A stretch of DNA of 64,000 nt from an uncultured Eubacterium sp. (GTDB taxonomy: Bacteria > Bacillota > Clostridia > Lachnospirales > Lachnospiraceae). This document shows positions 34,999 through 44,589 of the stretch, piece by piece; position 1 is the stretch's first letter, and every line of letters starts with the position of its first letter. A program made the position numbers and the translations under genes. The notes beneath the pieces were generated by a model. The model was not told the origin of the DNA. It worked only from the letters and a program-made list of their open reading frames with translations, and searched no databases. The stretch lies in the NCBI GenBank assembly GCA_910577225.1, contig CAJTMV010000017.1, positions 1 through 64,000 of the forward strand, written 5' to 3'.

Positions 34999-36084
34999 TT
35001 ACTTTGCCGCGCCATTCAGGTATTCCTGCACCTGATCTCTGATTTGCGCTTCTGCACGTTCTACCGCCGCTTTTTCCATATCGTGTTCCACCATCTTCTT
35101 CACCAGTTCTTCAAAACCTGTTTTGGACGGATTCCACCCAAGTAATCGAATCGCTTTTGAGGGATCTCCACATAAATCGATCACATCCGTCGGCCGGTAA
35201 AATTCAGGCGATACTTCAACGATTACCCTGCCCGTCTCTTTTTCAATCCCTTTTTCCTCCGCCCCGCTTCCGTGAAATTCCAGTTCCATTCCTGCATAAT
35301 GAAACGCAAGCTGACAGAACTCACGCACGGAATGCTGTCTGCCTGTAGCAATTACGAAATCCTGCGGACTGTCATTTTGCAGCATCAGCCACATACACTC
35401 CACATAATCTCTTGCATAGCCCCAGTCCCGCAATGACGACAAGTTGCCAAGATACAATTTCTCCTGGATCCCCTGCGCGATTCTGGCAGCTGCCAGTGTA
35501 ATCTTTCTCGTTACAAACGTTTCTCCCCGCCGCTCTGACTCATGATTAAATAAAATACCCGAACAGCAAAACATCTGATACGCTTCTCTGTAATGCTTCA
35601 CGATCCAGTATCCATATTGTTTTGCAACAGCATAAGGACTATACGGGTGAAATGGCGTATCTTCATTTTGCGGTACCTGTTCCGTTTTTCCATATAATTC
35701 AGAAGTAGACGCCTGATAAATACGACAGGTCCGCTCCTGTCCGGTCAGTCTCACTGCTTCGAGTATCCTAAGCACTCCCACGGCATTGATATCAGCTGTA
35801 AATTCCGGCACTTCAAAACTCACCTGAACATGTGACTGCGCTGCCAGATTGTATATCTCATCCGGACGCACATCTCCTATCACATTCACCAGACTTTTTC
35901 CATCCCCCAGATCTCCATAGTGCAGATAAAATTGCGGCATATCTTCCAGATGTGCAATTCTTTCCCGATAATCTACAGAAGAACGCCTGATCATACCATG
36001 GACTTCATACCCCTTTTCCAGTAAAAATTCTGCCAGATAAGAACCATCCTGTCCGGTTACTCCTGTAATCAATGCTCTTTTCAT
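34999..36084 (-). CDS. gmd: GDP-mannose 4,6-dehydratase
   Basis: It converts GDP-D-mannose to GDP-4-keto-6-deoxy-D-mannose. The 361-residue protein has the Rossmann loop GVTGQDGSYLAEFLLEKGYE starting at residue 8, RRSSVDYRERI, NLAAQSHVQVSFE, the catalytic STSELYG region, and YSPYAVAKQYG as the YxxxK motif. NHESERRGETFVTRKIT is the substrate region. The start is MKRALITG at 36084 after GGAGG; 20 upstream in-frame codons are not needed. Its product is used by fcl and could also feed the DegT aminotransferase at 56187. Confidence 0.95.
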   Translation of the reverse strand: MKRALITGVTGQDGSYLAEFLLEKGYEVHGMIRRSSVDYRERIAHLEDMPQFYLHYGDLGDGKSLVNVIGDVRPDEIYNLAAQSHVQVSFEVPEFTADINAVGVLRILEAVRLTGQERTCRIYQASTSELYGKTEQVPQNEDTPFHPYSPYAVAKQYGYWIVKHYREAYQMFCCSGILFNHESERRGETFVTRKITLAAARIAQGIQEKLYLGNLSSLRDWGYARDYVECMWLMLQNDSPQDFVIATGRQHSVREFCQLAFHYAGMELEFHGSGAEEKGIEKETGRVIVEVSPEFYRPTDVIDLCGDPSKAIRLLGWNPSKTGFEELVKKMVEHDMEKAAVERAEAQIRDQVQEYLNGAAK

Positions 36085-36154
36085 CTTTTTACAGCCTCCA
36101 TTTCTATGATTTGTGTTCTGTCTTTCATCACTGCAGCAATACAATAGATTCGGA

Positions 36155-37240
36155 TCAGGAAATATCTTTGCAGATCATAATTTTATTATGATATTCCGCA
36201 TGGCCCCCGGCAATCTCCAGCCCATGCAGCAGCTGATCGAACGCAAGCGAATGTGTAATCAGCTCCTGTAACCGGAATTTTCCACTGCTGCAAAATTGTT
36301 TCACTGTATGCCAGTCATCCTCTTTTGAATGACAGAACGAAGAGTTCCAGGTTCCCACAAGACGGATCTGTTTGCGCAAAATCTTCCAATACGTCTGTTT
36401 ATCCAGAAATACGTCTCCTTTTGGATTTGCGACTGCTAACAGCTGTCCCCCTGGTTTCACACAATCCAGACAGCTTTTGATCGAATCCGATGTTCCGATA
36501 CAATCGATAACGACCGAAACGCCCTCTCCCTTCGTTTCTTCCAATATCCACGCAGCGGTTTCATCGAGTTGATGGTTGTGCTCTGTCCTCTGATCCCGGT
36601 CTGTATTTTTATAACGATACCCATCCGACACAACCTGTCTCATCATTTTTCCATGTCCGGGATCATGACCGACTGCAAATACATCTTGCAAACCCATGTT
36701 CCAAAGCCACTGTACAATCAATAATCCAATTGTTCCAAGTCCAAATAATGCCGCCGAATCTTCCCTGCGCAATTCGAGCCGCCTTACCGCATGCAGTGCA
36801 ACGGATGACGGTTCCAGCATCGCCGCCTCTTTCATTGTCATGTTTTCAGGCAGCTCCAGCAGATTCCATACCGGAACAGCCACAAATTCCGCAAATCCGC
36901 CGTCTCTTCTGGAGCCCAGATAATCGTAATGACTGCACATCTCATACTGTTCTTTTTGACAGGCTGCACACTGCTTACATGGAATCAGCGGGAATACGCC
37001 TGCCCGTTTTCCAATCCATTCCCTGTCGCACTGGTCGTATACATCTACAACTTTTCCTGCAAATTCATGCCCCGGTATTGTTGGAAAATGATACGTTCCC
37101 GTTTGAAAAATCCTTGGAATATCCGAACCGCAGATACCCGCTGCTCCTACCTGTACCAATGCCCAGCCGCTTTGCAGATCAGGCATCGGCACATCCGCAT
37201 ATTCCAACTGCCCGATTCCTTTTAACGTATAGGCTTTCAT
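36155..37240 (-). CDS. Zinc-dependent alditol-phosphate dehydrogenase (MDR family), TarJ/GatD-like
   Basis: The 361-residue medium-chain dehydrogenase has GICGSDIPR and GHEFAGKVV, with catalytic zinc ligands. The structural-zinc cysteines appear as CKQCAACQKEQYEMC, and the cofactor loop as FGLGTIGLLIVQ. It most resembles galactitol-1-phosphate or ribitol-5-phosphate dehydrogenases. It overlaps the downstream end of the IspD-like gene by 4 bases (ATGA), so the two are coupled. With the epimerase and cytidylyltransferase next to it, it most likely reduces a ketose phosphate to an alditol phosphate. The exact alditol is not decided by sequence. Confidence 0.75.
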   Translation of the reverse strand: MKAYTLKGIGQLEYADVPMPDLQSGWALVQVGAAGICGSDIPRIFQTGTYHFPTIPGHEFAGKVVDVYDQCDREWIGKRAGVFPLIPCKQCAACQKEQYEMCSHYDYLGSRRDGGFAEFVAVPVWNLLELPENMTMKEAAMLEPSSVALHAVRRLELRREDSAALFGLGTIGLLIVQWLWNMGLQDVFAVGHDPGHGKMMRQVVSDGYRYKNTDRDQRTEHNHQLDETAAWILEETKGEGVSVVIDCIGTSDSIKSCLDCVKPGGQLLAVANPKGDVFLDKQTYWKILRKQIRLVGTWNSSFCHSKEDDWHTVKQFCSSGKFRLQELITHSLAFDQLLHGLEIAGGHAEYHNKIMICKDIS

Positions 37241-37986
37241 CTTTTGCCATCCTCCATGATCCGTTGAAACTGCTGCAGATCTTCCGCCGTTGTAATCTTA
37301 AAGTTATGTTCGTCACCCTCTACCAGCGCAATCTGCATACCGGCCTTTACTGCCGGCTGGCTGCTGCCGCATACGGCCAGCATTTCTTCTTCGGATAAGG
37401 CTTCGTTCGCACGCAGATACGCTCCAAATACAAACGCTTCCGGCGCCTGCCCCGCAAGAATCCGGTCACGTTCCAGCAACGCGTCTATATGAGTTCCATT
37501 TTTGCTGTAATACACGGTATCTGTCATTGGCAGTACCGGCATCGCGCCATCTGCCTGTTCCGCCGCCCTGATACATGTTTCTATTAAAGATTCTGATGTC
37601 AGAGGCCTGACAGCATCCTGCACCAGAATCACATCTCTTTCGTCTGCCCGTTTTTGTAAAGCATGCAAACCGCTTAAAATCGATAACTGGCGATTTTCTC
37701 CCGGTAAAGCGAATCCCAAAAACTTTGTCGTGGCCGCCGCAATCTTTTTTTGCAGTTGTTGTACACACTGACATTCATTCTGCAGCTGTTCGACTTCACG
37801 TAAGATAAACGGCTGCCATTCTCCGGCAGCTACAATCACATATGCATCGATACACGCTGTCCGTTCCATCCGTTCCAGACAATAACTCAGAATCGTCCGG
37901 CTGCCTACTTTATGATATTGCTTTGGTATATCGATTCCTTTCAGTCTGGATCCGACCCCGCCGGAAAGAATGATCCCATAGTTCAT
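37237..37986 (-). CDS. IspD/TarI-family cytidylyltransferase
   Basis: The 249-residue protein begins MNYGIILSGGVGSRLKG, with PKQYHKVGSRTIL (family motif PKQ[YF]) and VQDAVRPLTSESLI. DTVYYSK, NRDRILAGQAPEAF-like (ERDRILAGQAPEAF) and GDEHNFKITTAEDL follow. Enzymes of this family make CDP-methylerythritol (IspD) or CDP-ribitol (TarI). The coupling to an alditol-phosphate dehydrogenase and a pentulose epimerase points to a TarI-like CDP-alditol role, not isoprenoid synthesis. There is no IspF nearby. Confidence 0.75.
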   Translation of the reverse strand: MNYGIILSGGVGSRLKGIDIPKQYHKVGSRTILSYCLERMERTACIDAYVIVAAGEWQPFILREVEQLQNECQCVQQLQKKIAAATTKFLGFALPGENRQLSILSGLHALQKRADERDVILVQDAVRPLTSESLIETCIRAAEQADGAMPVLPMTDTVYYSKNGTHIDALLERDRILAGQAPEAFVFGAYLRANEALSEEEMLAVCGSSQPAVKAGMQIALVEGDEHNFKITTAEDLQQFQRIMEDGKR

Positions 37987-38029
37987 ACATGTTCCTCCTG
38001 TTCAGACACAAAATCATTACCGAGATCGC

Positions 38030-38686
38030 CTATACGCAATAATCTCTTACTTCCTGCAAAATATCTCCATACGCTCTGCCTTTGCCAAACAGCACTGTCG
38101 TCCCCAGCACAAAGCCCCGGACTCCTCTTGGCGCGTAAGTTCTGATTTTATCATCCGAACAGGCTCCGTCCCAGTATACCTCAATGTCCCGTTCTTTTCT
38201 GACTTCTAAAAATTTATTCAGCTTTTGCCCTATATATGGTAAAAATACCTGACCTGCATTTCCAGGATTTACGCTCATCACCAGCACCCTTTTGGCAAGA
38301 AACAGCAGCTCACTGACCGTTTCAAACGAAGTGCCCGGATTGACCGCAATGCCCGGGACAATTCCGGCATTGATAATCGCCTGTAATGTCGTAGCCGGAT
38401 GGTAATCAGCTTCGGGATGCACGTAAATGACATCTACGCCGCATTCAATAAAAACTTTTAAATAACTCAATGGTCTTTTAATCATTAAATGCACTTCTAC
38501 GGGTTTTTTTGTCAGTCTGCGTATGCACTTTAAATCCTGTATCCCCATGCAAAAATTCGGCACAAACTGTCCGTCCATAATGTCGATATGAAAGGAATCG
38601 ATTCCGCCCTCTTCCAATGACCGTATTTCCTTTTCCAAATTACCATAATTCGCGCACATCATCGATGCTGATAATTCCGTATGCAT
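38030..38686 (-). CDS. Ribulose-phosphate 3-epimerase family protein
   Basis: The 218-residue protein has the TIM-barrel signatures of Rpe: LSASMMCANYGNLEKEIRSL, FHIDIMDGQFVPNF with the metal-binding His and Asp, VEVHLMI, AVNPGTSFE, MSVNPGNAGQ and DGACSDDKI. The family interconverts ribulose-5-phosphate and xylulose-5-phosphate; AlsE relatives act on allulose-6-phosphate. Here it sits in a glycan operon with a dehydrogenase and a CDP-transferase, so it probably provides the ketose phosphate precursor for a CDP-alditol instead of serving the pentose pathway. The C-terminal RDYCV lies next to the end of the gene. Confidence 0.8.
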   Translation of the reverse strand: MHTELSASMMCANYGNLEKEIRSLEEGGIDSFHIDIMDGQFVPNFCMGIQDLKCIRRLTKKPVEVHLMIKRPLSYLKVFIECGVDVIYVHPEADYHPATTLQAIINAGIVPGIAVNPGTSFETVSELLFLAKRVLVMSVNPGNAGQVFLPYIGQKLNKFLEVRKERDIEVYWDGACSDDKIRTYAPRGVRGFVLGTTVLFGKGRAYGDILQEVRDYCV

Positions 38687-38722
38687 CCTTTATCCTCCAT
38701 GATTTCATTTTTACTGTCTCCA

Positions 38723-40789
38723 TTACAGAAGATCGCCCATTTCCGTACAACGGTTAAAAAACGGGTCTTCTACAATCATCCCCCGGAACGCGTCGTCCAT
38801 GACTTCTATTCCATGTATCAGCTCCAGCATTCGCTCATCCAGTTTTTTATTCCCAATCCGTTCTCCTTTGGGACACAGATTCAGATATGTATGAAAATAA
38901 CTGCGTATTCCTTCCTGAACAACACTGGAACATTCCAGATCTTCTCTGCTTCTCGTCTCCTGCGCATACAGCGCTCTGCCTTTTGTATCAAACCCGGATA
39001 CTGAAGGCTGACCGGACGTCAGTATCGTCTCCAGTATATAATAATTTTCATAGATCGCGCTGTTTTCCAGTTCCTCCGTACTGTAAAACGGTTCAATATC
39101 CAGATCTTTTTCCCCGCTGTTTTCTTTTTCCAGCTGTAAAAAATAAAAACCTCTGCAATGATTCGGTACTAATTTCTGTACAAAAAACTGACAGGTTCCT
39201 TTTGCTACAAAATCAAAAAACGCAAGATCTCCCTCTCCTGTATGCAGGCCATCTATATAAGCCAGATAATTCCGCCTGTGCTCCGCCGCCTGCTCTAAAA
39301 TAATATCGCTATAATCTGTTAACTGGCCGGCCTCCTGTTTTCCGTTATTTTTATCTTCCAGAAAAATACCAAATCTTTCTTTTAACTGCTCTTTTAACGA
39401 ACCTGCAAATTTCATCGATCCCACATAACGGATATCCTCAGCGTTCTCCACTCCGGCTCGAACTACCGCAATACGAGAAGTCAGAAAATATACCGACGTA
39501 TCATTCCCCACAAGCTCATCATACAATATTTTAATGAGATATCCATCCCTTGCACAAAACCATATATTTTTAAGCTCATGCCGCACGACCTGTTCCTGAA
39601 ACCACACGACAAAGTCTGTAATCATTGGCGCGAACAGCAGATATCCGAGATCAAACGCATTTCCTATGCCAATTTTTCGCTCGTCATTCTCAAACCAGAA
39701 CGGACTGTTAAATAATCTGGCCGTAAAGATTCCTGCCTTGATCCGGTCCGAAAGGTTCGACAGATGATCCCACATTCCCAGATAGCCAGCTGCCTCCAGC
39801 AAATCTATGCCGCTATATATTCTGCAGGAATCCAGTCCGTAACGGTCTGCCGCTTCCACATCAGCCGCCAGATCGTCTCCAATATGCAGACATGAGCGGT
39901 CTGTGATCTTTTCTTTTAATATAGAAAAAAGGGTTTGCGTTTTTCCGGCGCCGTACTCACAGGAAATCAGCAGCTCTGTATAAAAATCGATCCCACACTT
40001 TTCAAGCAGCCGTTCTATCCGTTTTTTATCATAATAACTGTCTGAAACAATATATACCGGCTTTCCCTGAACATATTTTTCCGCTGCCAGTTCACAAAGC
40101 TCCCGTCTTGGAACAACAAGCTCCAGATCGATCTCCCATTCCATCTGTGCCAGCATTTGGGCACTGATTCCATCCACGTGATTTTCTTCCAGCAAATAAC
40201 AATAGATTTCTTCCAGTACAGGCGCTCCGGAACGAGAAAGATGTTTTTCCGCATCTGTTCTTTTTTTCGAAAAATCTTCTATCAATATCCCCATACTTTT
40301 TAGCTGGGAATTCATTATATCAAAAATATCTGTATAAAACAATGTATTGCGCATAATCAGCGTGTCAAATAAATCAAAACTCAGTATCGAATGCGCATCC
40401 ATTGCCTGATTCAGCTGACTTTTTGTTATGCCCTCTATATTTTTCAAATCGTAACGAACCGGTTCATCCGCACACAAATCCCTGCCCCGGACATCATACA
40501 AATCGATCTGATTACAGATGCATTTCTGTTTCATCTTTTTTGCAATTGCCCTGCAGGAGCCAGGCCTTGCTACAACCAGAATCAGCTTTACGCCGCTCTC
40601 TGCCGCTTCCTGAAAAGAGATAACCGGCATACCATACATACTTCCTTCTTCCCGATATCCATCCAGGAGTCCTGTAAACAAAAACTGACTGCCATATCGA
40701 CGGATGATTTTCTCCGTTTCAATCCCAAGTCCATACAACGCAATTCTGCTGTTCTTATATTTTTGCAGTATCTGTAATAAATCAGACAT
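38723..40789 (-). CDS. Large HAD-superfamily protein with N-terminal Rossmann module
   Basis: The 688-residue protein starts with a Rossmann-like module (SRIALYGLGIETEKIIRRYG near residue 14, then LDGYREEGSMYGMPV). It continues with a HAD domain whose nucleophile motif is SFDLFDTLIMRNTLF (about residue 137), followed by YIVSDSYYDKKRIERLLEKC and CLHIGDDLAADVEAADRYG (motif IV). The C-terminal ~300 residues, including FCARDGYLIKILYDEL and FFDFVAKGTCQFFV, are unassigned. Proteins of this layout recur in surface-glycan clusters. It lies between the CDP-alditol cassette and a glycosyltransferase, so a phosphatase or phospho-alditol transferase role is possible. Confidence 0.55.
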   Translation of the reverse strand: MSDLLQILQKYKNSRIALYGLGIETEKIIRRYGSQFLFTGLLDGYREEGSMYGMPVISFQEAAESGVKLILVVARPGSCRAIAKKMKQKCICNQIDLYDVRGRDLCADEPVRYDLKNIEGITKSQLNQAMDAHSILSFDLFDTLIMRNTLFYTDIFDIMNSQLKSMGILIEDFSKKRTDAEKHLSRSGAPVLEEIYCYLLEENHVDGISAQMLAQMEWEIDLELVVPRRELCELAAEKYVQGKPVYIVSDSYYDKKRIERLLEKCGIDFYTELLISCEYGAGKTQTLFSILKEKITDRSCLHIGDDLAADVEAADRYGLDSCRIYSGIDLLEAAGYLGMWDHLSNLSDRIKAGIFTARLFNSPFWFENDERKIGIGNAFDLGYLLFAPMITDFVVWFQEQVVRHELKNIWFCARDGYLIKILYDELVGNDTSVYFLTSRIAVVRAGVENAEDIRYVGSMKFAGSLKEQLKERFGIFLEDKNNGKQEAGQLTDYSDIILEQAAEHRRNYLAYIDGLHTGEGDLAFFDFVAKGTCQFFVQKLVPNHCRGFYFLQLEKENSGEKDLDIEPFYSTEELENSAIYENYYILETILTSGQPSVSGFDTKGRALYAQETRSREDLECSSVVQEGIRSYFHTYLNLCPKGERIGNKKLDERMLELIHGIEVMDDAFRGMIVEDPFFNRCTEMGDLL

Positions 40790-40797
40790 AATTCCCC

Positions 40798-42198
40798 CTA
40801 ATTCCTGCAGCCTTCTATTGCTTCTGCCAGAGATTTTTCAAACGCCTGCATCGAAAAATATGTTTCATAAACCGTCCTTGCTCTGGCTCCCATCACATCC
40901 AGCATCGTACGATGACGCATACACCATCTGATCTTCTCCACAAGTTCCGCGACATCTTCGCTCTGAAATATAAGTCCGTCTGTTCCATCATGAAGATACT
41001 CTGCCGTACCAGTCGCATCTGATACGATACAGGGAACCGCATGCATCATGGCCTCAGCGCATACGGTTGGCATGGGATCTTCTCTCGACGGACAGATCAA
41101 TACGTCCGTCTGTTCCAGTATTTCATTAATCGTTTCCCGATCTACTGTTCCGGTCATCTTTACTTCAGGCATTGCCAAAGACTGCTGCCTGATACATTGT
41201 GCCATTTCGGAAACATCCTGTCCGACCAGATAAAAAACCACACTTTCACGTTCCGTGTCATCCAGCTGAGCAATCGCCTGCATCAGCAGATCCTGTCCCT
41301 TTCGCCGTTCAATATACCCGATCGTCGTAAAAACAACATTCGTGCTGCCGCACATCTGCCTATTCCTTTTTTGAGGCACATCCGCGACCCCATATACCAG
41401 CCGTCCGATCGGCAGATCCGGGAGCTTCTCATGCATCGCCCGCTCCGGCACAGGCCCTACCGAAACAACCTGCATTCCCGTCCGATCGATCCGCTGCAGC
41501 ACCTCCTGATCCACTCCTCCGTAAAAAAAAGCAGAATCATGCAGCCACCAGATTACCGGAATATCTGCTTTCCGTTTGGATAAAAAAACATGGAAATTAA
41601 TCGTATTACAAATAAGCATCGAAAAATTCCATGTCCACTCGCATTCGTCCATTCCTGCAATCTGCAGATTTTCATCTATAACCACCGGAATCTGTGCATC
41701 CAGCAGCATCTCCCGCAACGGACCGTCTATCATGGACGCATAAACTGCCTGCCACCCTTTTCTTTGTAACATACGAGCCGCATGAAACAGTGCAAGAGAA
41801 GGCCCCCCAAGCGTTAAGTCCTGCGATAAAAGCAATACTTTTTTTAGATCTTTCAGGCCCGCAATTTGTCTGGCATTCCCATAATACTGCAGCGGTCTTT
41901 TTCTTTTTTCCCGATCGATGATATCATGAAGCTGATAAAAATGACAGATTTTACTCTCACATACTCCCAGATCGATCAGCTGGCGCTTCATCTCCCGTAC
42001 ATAAAAGCTCAGAATCACAATTCTGTCATAATCCAGCCGGACGCCGTCTTCCGGTGCAAGTACCGCCTTTCCATCTATCCGGGTCCCCTGCTTGTCAGCC
42101 GCATTGTCCAGCAGCGCAGCCACTTCTTCCTTATCAAACCATTTCTGGTAACGTCTGTAATAATCTCCTGTACCAAATAACAGATATTTCAAAGACAC
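40798..42198 (-). CDS. GT4-family glycosyltransferase with N-terminal Rossmann module
   Basis: I start at GTG 42198 (VSLKYLLFGTGDYYRRYQK), four bases after GGGGGAGG, which overlaps the FkbM gene by ten bases. Residues 1-110 are the Rossmann-like module (LLFGTGDYYRR, LLDNAADKQGTRIDG). The rest is a GT-B glycosyltransferase: DLTLGGPSLALFHAAR, WWLHDSAFF, IGYIERRKGQDLLMQAIAQL, LICPSREDPMPTVCAEAMMH and DATGTAEYLHDG (family EX7E-type region). It probably adds a sugar to the locus glycan, acting on the cytoplasmic face; the donor is unknown. Confidence 0.8.
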   Translation of the reverse strand: MSLKYLLFGTGDYYRRYQKWFDKEEVAALLDNAADKQGTRIDGKAVLAPEDGVRLDYDRIVILSFYVREMKRQLIDLGVCESKICHFYQLHDIIDREKRKRPLQYYGNARQIAGLKDLKKVLLLSQDLTLGGPSLALFHAARMLQRKGWQAVYASMIDGPLREMLLDAQIPVVIDENLQIAGMDECEWTWNFSMLICNTINFHVFLSKRKADIPVIWWLHDSAFFYGGVDQEVLQRIDRTGMQVVSVGPVPERAMHEKLPDLPIGRLVYGVADVPQKRNRQMCGSTNVVFTTIGYIERRKGQDLLMQAIAQLDDTERESVVFYLVGQDVSEMAQCIRQQSLAMPEVKMTGTVDRETINEILEQTDVLICPSREDPMPTVCAEAMMHAVPCIVSDATGTAEYLHDGTDGLIFQSEDVAELVEKIRWCMRHRTMLDVMGARARTVYETYFSMQAFEKSLAEAIEGCRN

Positions 42199-43340
42199 TC
42201 CGCCTCCCCCGCAAATGAAGCCTGAACCTCCCATAGCGCCCCAACAGAAGAATTTGTCAGATGTATCCGTCCCGTTTCCTCCAAAGGAAGCGCATACAAT
42301 ACCGTATCGTAATCAGAAAATGAATAATGCCGCAAATACAACCGATATCCCGGATAATACGACAATATCAGTTCCGGTAATGTCTGAATATCTGACAGCT
42401 TATGATAAACGCTGACCGCCAGTCTGGGATGCTGCTGCATAATCGTATTTCTGGCCCCTTTTAATACTTCTTCTTCCGCGCCTTCCACATCCATTTTCAA
42501 AAACGTAACCTGTCTGCCGGCCAGATAATCATCCAGCGCCACTGCTTCTGTAATCTGCCCGGTATCTGCTCCATCCGGCTCTCTGACAGAAGACGCATAA
42601 TCCCCTCTCGCATCGATACACAGTCGTTTCGTTTCAGACCACAACGCTTTTTCTGCAAGCTCATATTGATCCGTACAATCAAAAAGATTCCGCTGGATCG
42701 TTTCTACATTCTTCCTGTCCGGCTCAAAGCAATATACATATCCTTCCTTTTCACACCACTCAAAAAAGCCTTTTGCCGTAAGTCCGTCATAACAGCCTGC
42801 GTCAACAAAGGCTTCATAAGGAAACTGAGGATACAGCTGCCCGAGATCAAAATAAATCGCTCCTTCTGTCAGTTCATAGATCACTTTGCCTGCATCCATA
42901 ATCCGATATTCCGGAATGCCTGCCCTTTGTATTTGCGCCGCCATTTCCTGTCCGTTTTTGTAGGAAGATATTACGATTATGCTGTCCTGCCGTTTCATAT
43001 CCGACAGCTGATCTGCTGCAATAACCGGCAGCTGTCCCACCTTTTTCCCCACCGGATAACTGTCAATCGCCGCCTTCCATGGTATCGTTTCTTTCGTTTC
43101 CTGATACAATATATTTGCCCATATTCCAGCGCCAAAGATGTATATAGGGGCATGCTTTGCTTTCTCTTTTAAAAGACGATAAAACGTCAGCCATTTTGCG
43201 CTGCGCCGCAAGGTATGGTTTACCATCGTTTCAATATATCCAAAATCCTGGGTAATACTATAATTTAACCTGTCCATAAAGATTTGCTTAGACAGGGTAT
43301 CACTCATCTGGTTATAAATACGTTGAACATCTTTTATCAT
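42189..43340 (-). CDS. FkbM-family methyltransferase with Rossmann module
   Basis: The 383-residue protein has an N-terminal helical part and a Rossmann module near residues 66-150 (APIYIFGAGIWANILYQET, AIDSYPVGKKVGQLPV). A FkbM-type SAM methyltransferase follows: AFVDAGCYDGLTAKGFFEWC, VYCFEPDRKNVETIQRNLF, FLKMDVEGAEEEVLKGARNT and LRHYSFSDYDTVLYA. FkbM enzymes O-methylate sugars or polyketides. It is a paralogue of the gene at 44586. The likely target is a sugar of the locus glycan. Confidence 0.75.
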   Translation of the reverse strand: MIKDVQRIYNQMSDTLSKQIFMDRLNYSITQDFGYIETMVNHTLRRSAKWLTFYRLLKEKAKHAPIYIFGAGIWANILYQETKETIPWKAAIDSYPVGKKVGQLPVIAADQLSDMKRQDSIIVISSYKNGQEMAAQIQRAGIPEYRIMDAGKVIYELTEGAIYFDLGQLYPQFPYEAFVDAGCYDGLTAKGFFEWCEKEGYVYCFEPDRKNVETIQRNLFDCTDQYELAEKALWSETKRLCIDARGDYASSVREPDGADTGQITEAVALDDYLAGRQVTFLKMDVEGAEEEVLKGARNTIMQQHPRLAVSVYHKLSDIQTLPELILSYYPGYRLYLRHYSFSDYDTVLYALPLEETGRIHLTNSSVGALWEVQASFAGEAECL

Positions 43341-43437
43341 GAATCATTTGCCCTTTCTGTATTTCTCTACATCTATATGACCTGTCATCCTGTTTTCCGG
43401 ATCTTTATATTCCCATTTACACAGTCTGAAAATCTTC

Positions 43438-44589
43438 TTACAGTACTCTGACCGGCTGTTTCCACAACGTCTTTTCTTCTGAAACGCCCAGATCTCTTAA
43501 AGATTTCTGAATACTTTCAACATATTCCGGACGGCTGACTGCGATTAATATTATATCATGCTCTGTATGTAAGATCTCCTGCGGCCTTTTGACGTTTTCA
43601 TCCTCCGTCTCGTTGCTGTCCACCCAAAGCACGACGTTATATCCCATTTTTTTTAGTTGTCTGTAATAGTCTTTTCCAACTTTTCCAGCCCCGTAAAGAA
43701 CGACTCGTTTACCTTTCAGACCATCAGTGTCCAGCATAAATTCCGGTATCTGAATCTGTTGTGAAAATCCCATTCCACCGTTGATTGCCATCACTGTTGT
43801 AATCGTGATCCAGCGCTGAAGCTGCCGCAGCAAGCATTCGCTTAACCTATGTTGCTTAAAACCTGGCATTATCGCAAGATATGCTTTGTTAATATCAGAC
43901 AGCATATTCGGATTTCCTCCGTGAAACATAGAATCAGCACGATACCGGTAATGATAAAAACACGGATATGATATATGTACCGTTTCACAGTTCATCAGAT
44001 AATTATACAAAAAAACGCCGTCCTCTGCAAAAGCATTATCCGTTTTCAGATTTTTGTAAATCTGTTTTGCAATCTTCGTCCGATACATCTTATTCCAAAT
44101 CCACGGCGTCAGCCGCTGCAATGTATCTGTATCCGTATCGAAAAGCATCGTTTTCAGCAAAAATTCTTTATCCGCTCCACAATATCTTCCCTCTGCATAC
44201 TGATCCAGATACTCTGTCACCATTCCAGGCCGCGTCTCATAGTAAACCCCGGAAGTAATCAGATCCGCATCCTGTATCTGTTTCATTAAAAAAGCCGCCA
44301 TTCCCTGCTCAATCCAGTCGTCGGAATCTACAAACATCAAAAACTCACCAGACGCCCTTTCTACCCCTGTGCGCCTGGCGCCTATCAGCCCCTTGTTATT
44401 CTGTCTGATATATACTACCCTGTTATCTGTGCCCGCAAATGATCTGCATATTTCATCTGATCCATCTGTAGACCCGTCATCCACTATAACAATCTCTATA
44501 TTTGCATAAGACTGACCGGCAAGACTGTCAAAACACATCTTTAAATATGGTTTTGTATTATATACCGGTACAACGATACTTAATTTCAT
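43438..44589 (-). CDS. GT2-family glycosyltransferase with C-terminal Rossmann module
   Basis: The 383-residue protein starts MKLSIVVPVYNTKPYLKM, with VDDGSTDGSDEI and FVDSDDWIEQGM as the GT-A DXD-type site (residues ~1-230). Its last ~90 residues form the Rossmann-like module (GKRVVLYGAGKVGKDYYRQL, VDSNETEDENVKRPQEIL). Its start overlaps the stop of the FkbM gene at 44586 by four bases. The C-terminal module is shared with the GT2 at 48709, its closest neighbour in layout. It is a probable cytoplasmic glycan-chain transferase. Confidence 0.8.
   Translation of the reverse strand: MKLSIVVPVYNTKPYLKMCFDSLAGQSYANIEIVIVDDGSTDGSDEICRSFAGTDNRVVYIRQNNKGLIGARRTGVERASGEFLMFVDSDDWIEQGMAAFLMKQIQDADLITSGVYYETRPGMVTEYLDQYAEGRYCGADKEFLLKTMLFDTDTDTLQRLTPWIWNKMYRTKIAKQIYKNLKTDNAFAEDGVFLYNYLMNCETVHISYPCFYHYRYRADSMFHGGNPNMLSDINKAYLAIMPGFKQHRLSECLLRQLQRWITITTVMAINGGMGFSQQIQIPEFMLDTDGLKGKRVVLYGAGKVGKDYYRQLKKMGYNVVLWVDSNETEDENVKRPQEILHTEHDIILIAVSRPEYVESIQKSLRDLGVSEEKTLWKQPVRVL

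Noticed and set aside
37237..37986. IspD of the isoprenoid pathway
   Set aside because: Family motifs are shared, but the gene is coupled to an alditol-phosphate dehydrogenase and an epimerase in a glycan operon and has no IspF neighbour.
38030..38686. Housekeeping ribulose-phosphate 3-epimerase
   Set aside because: The enzyme family is right, but its place in the glycan operon suggests a dedicated copy; the housekeeping gene is usually elsewhere.
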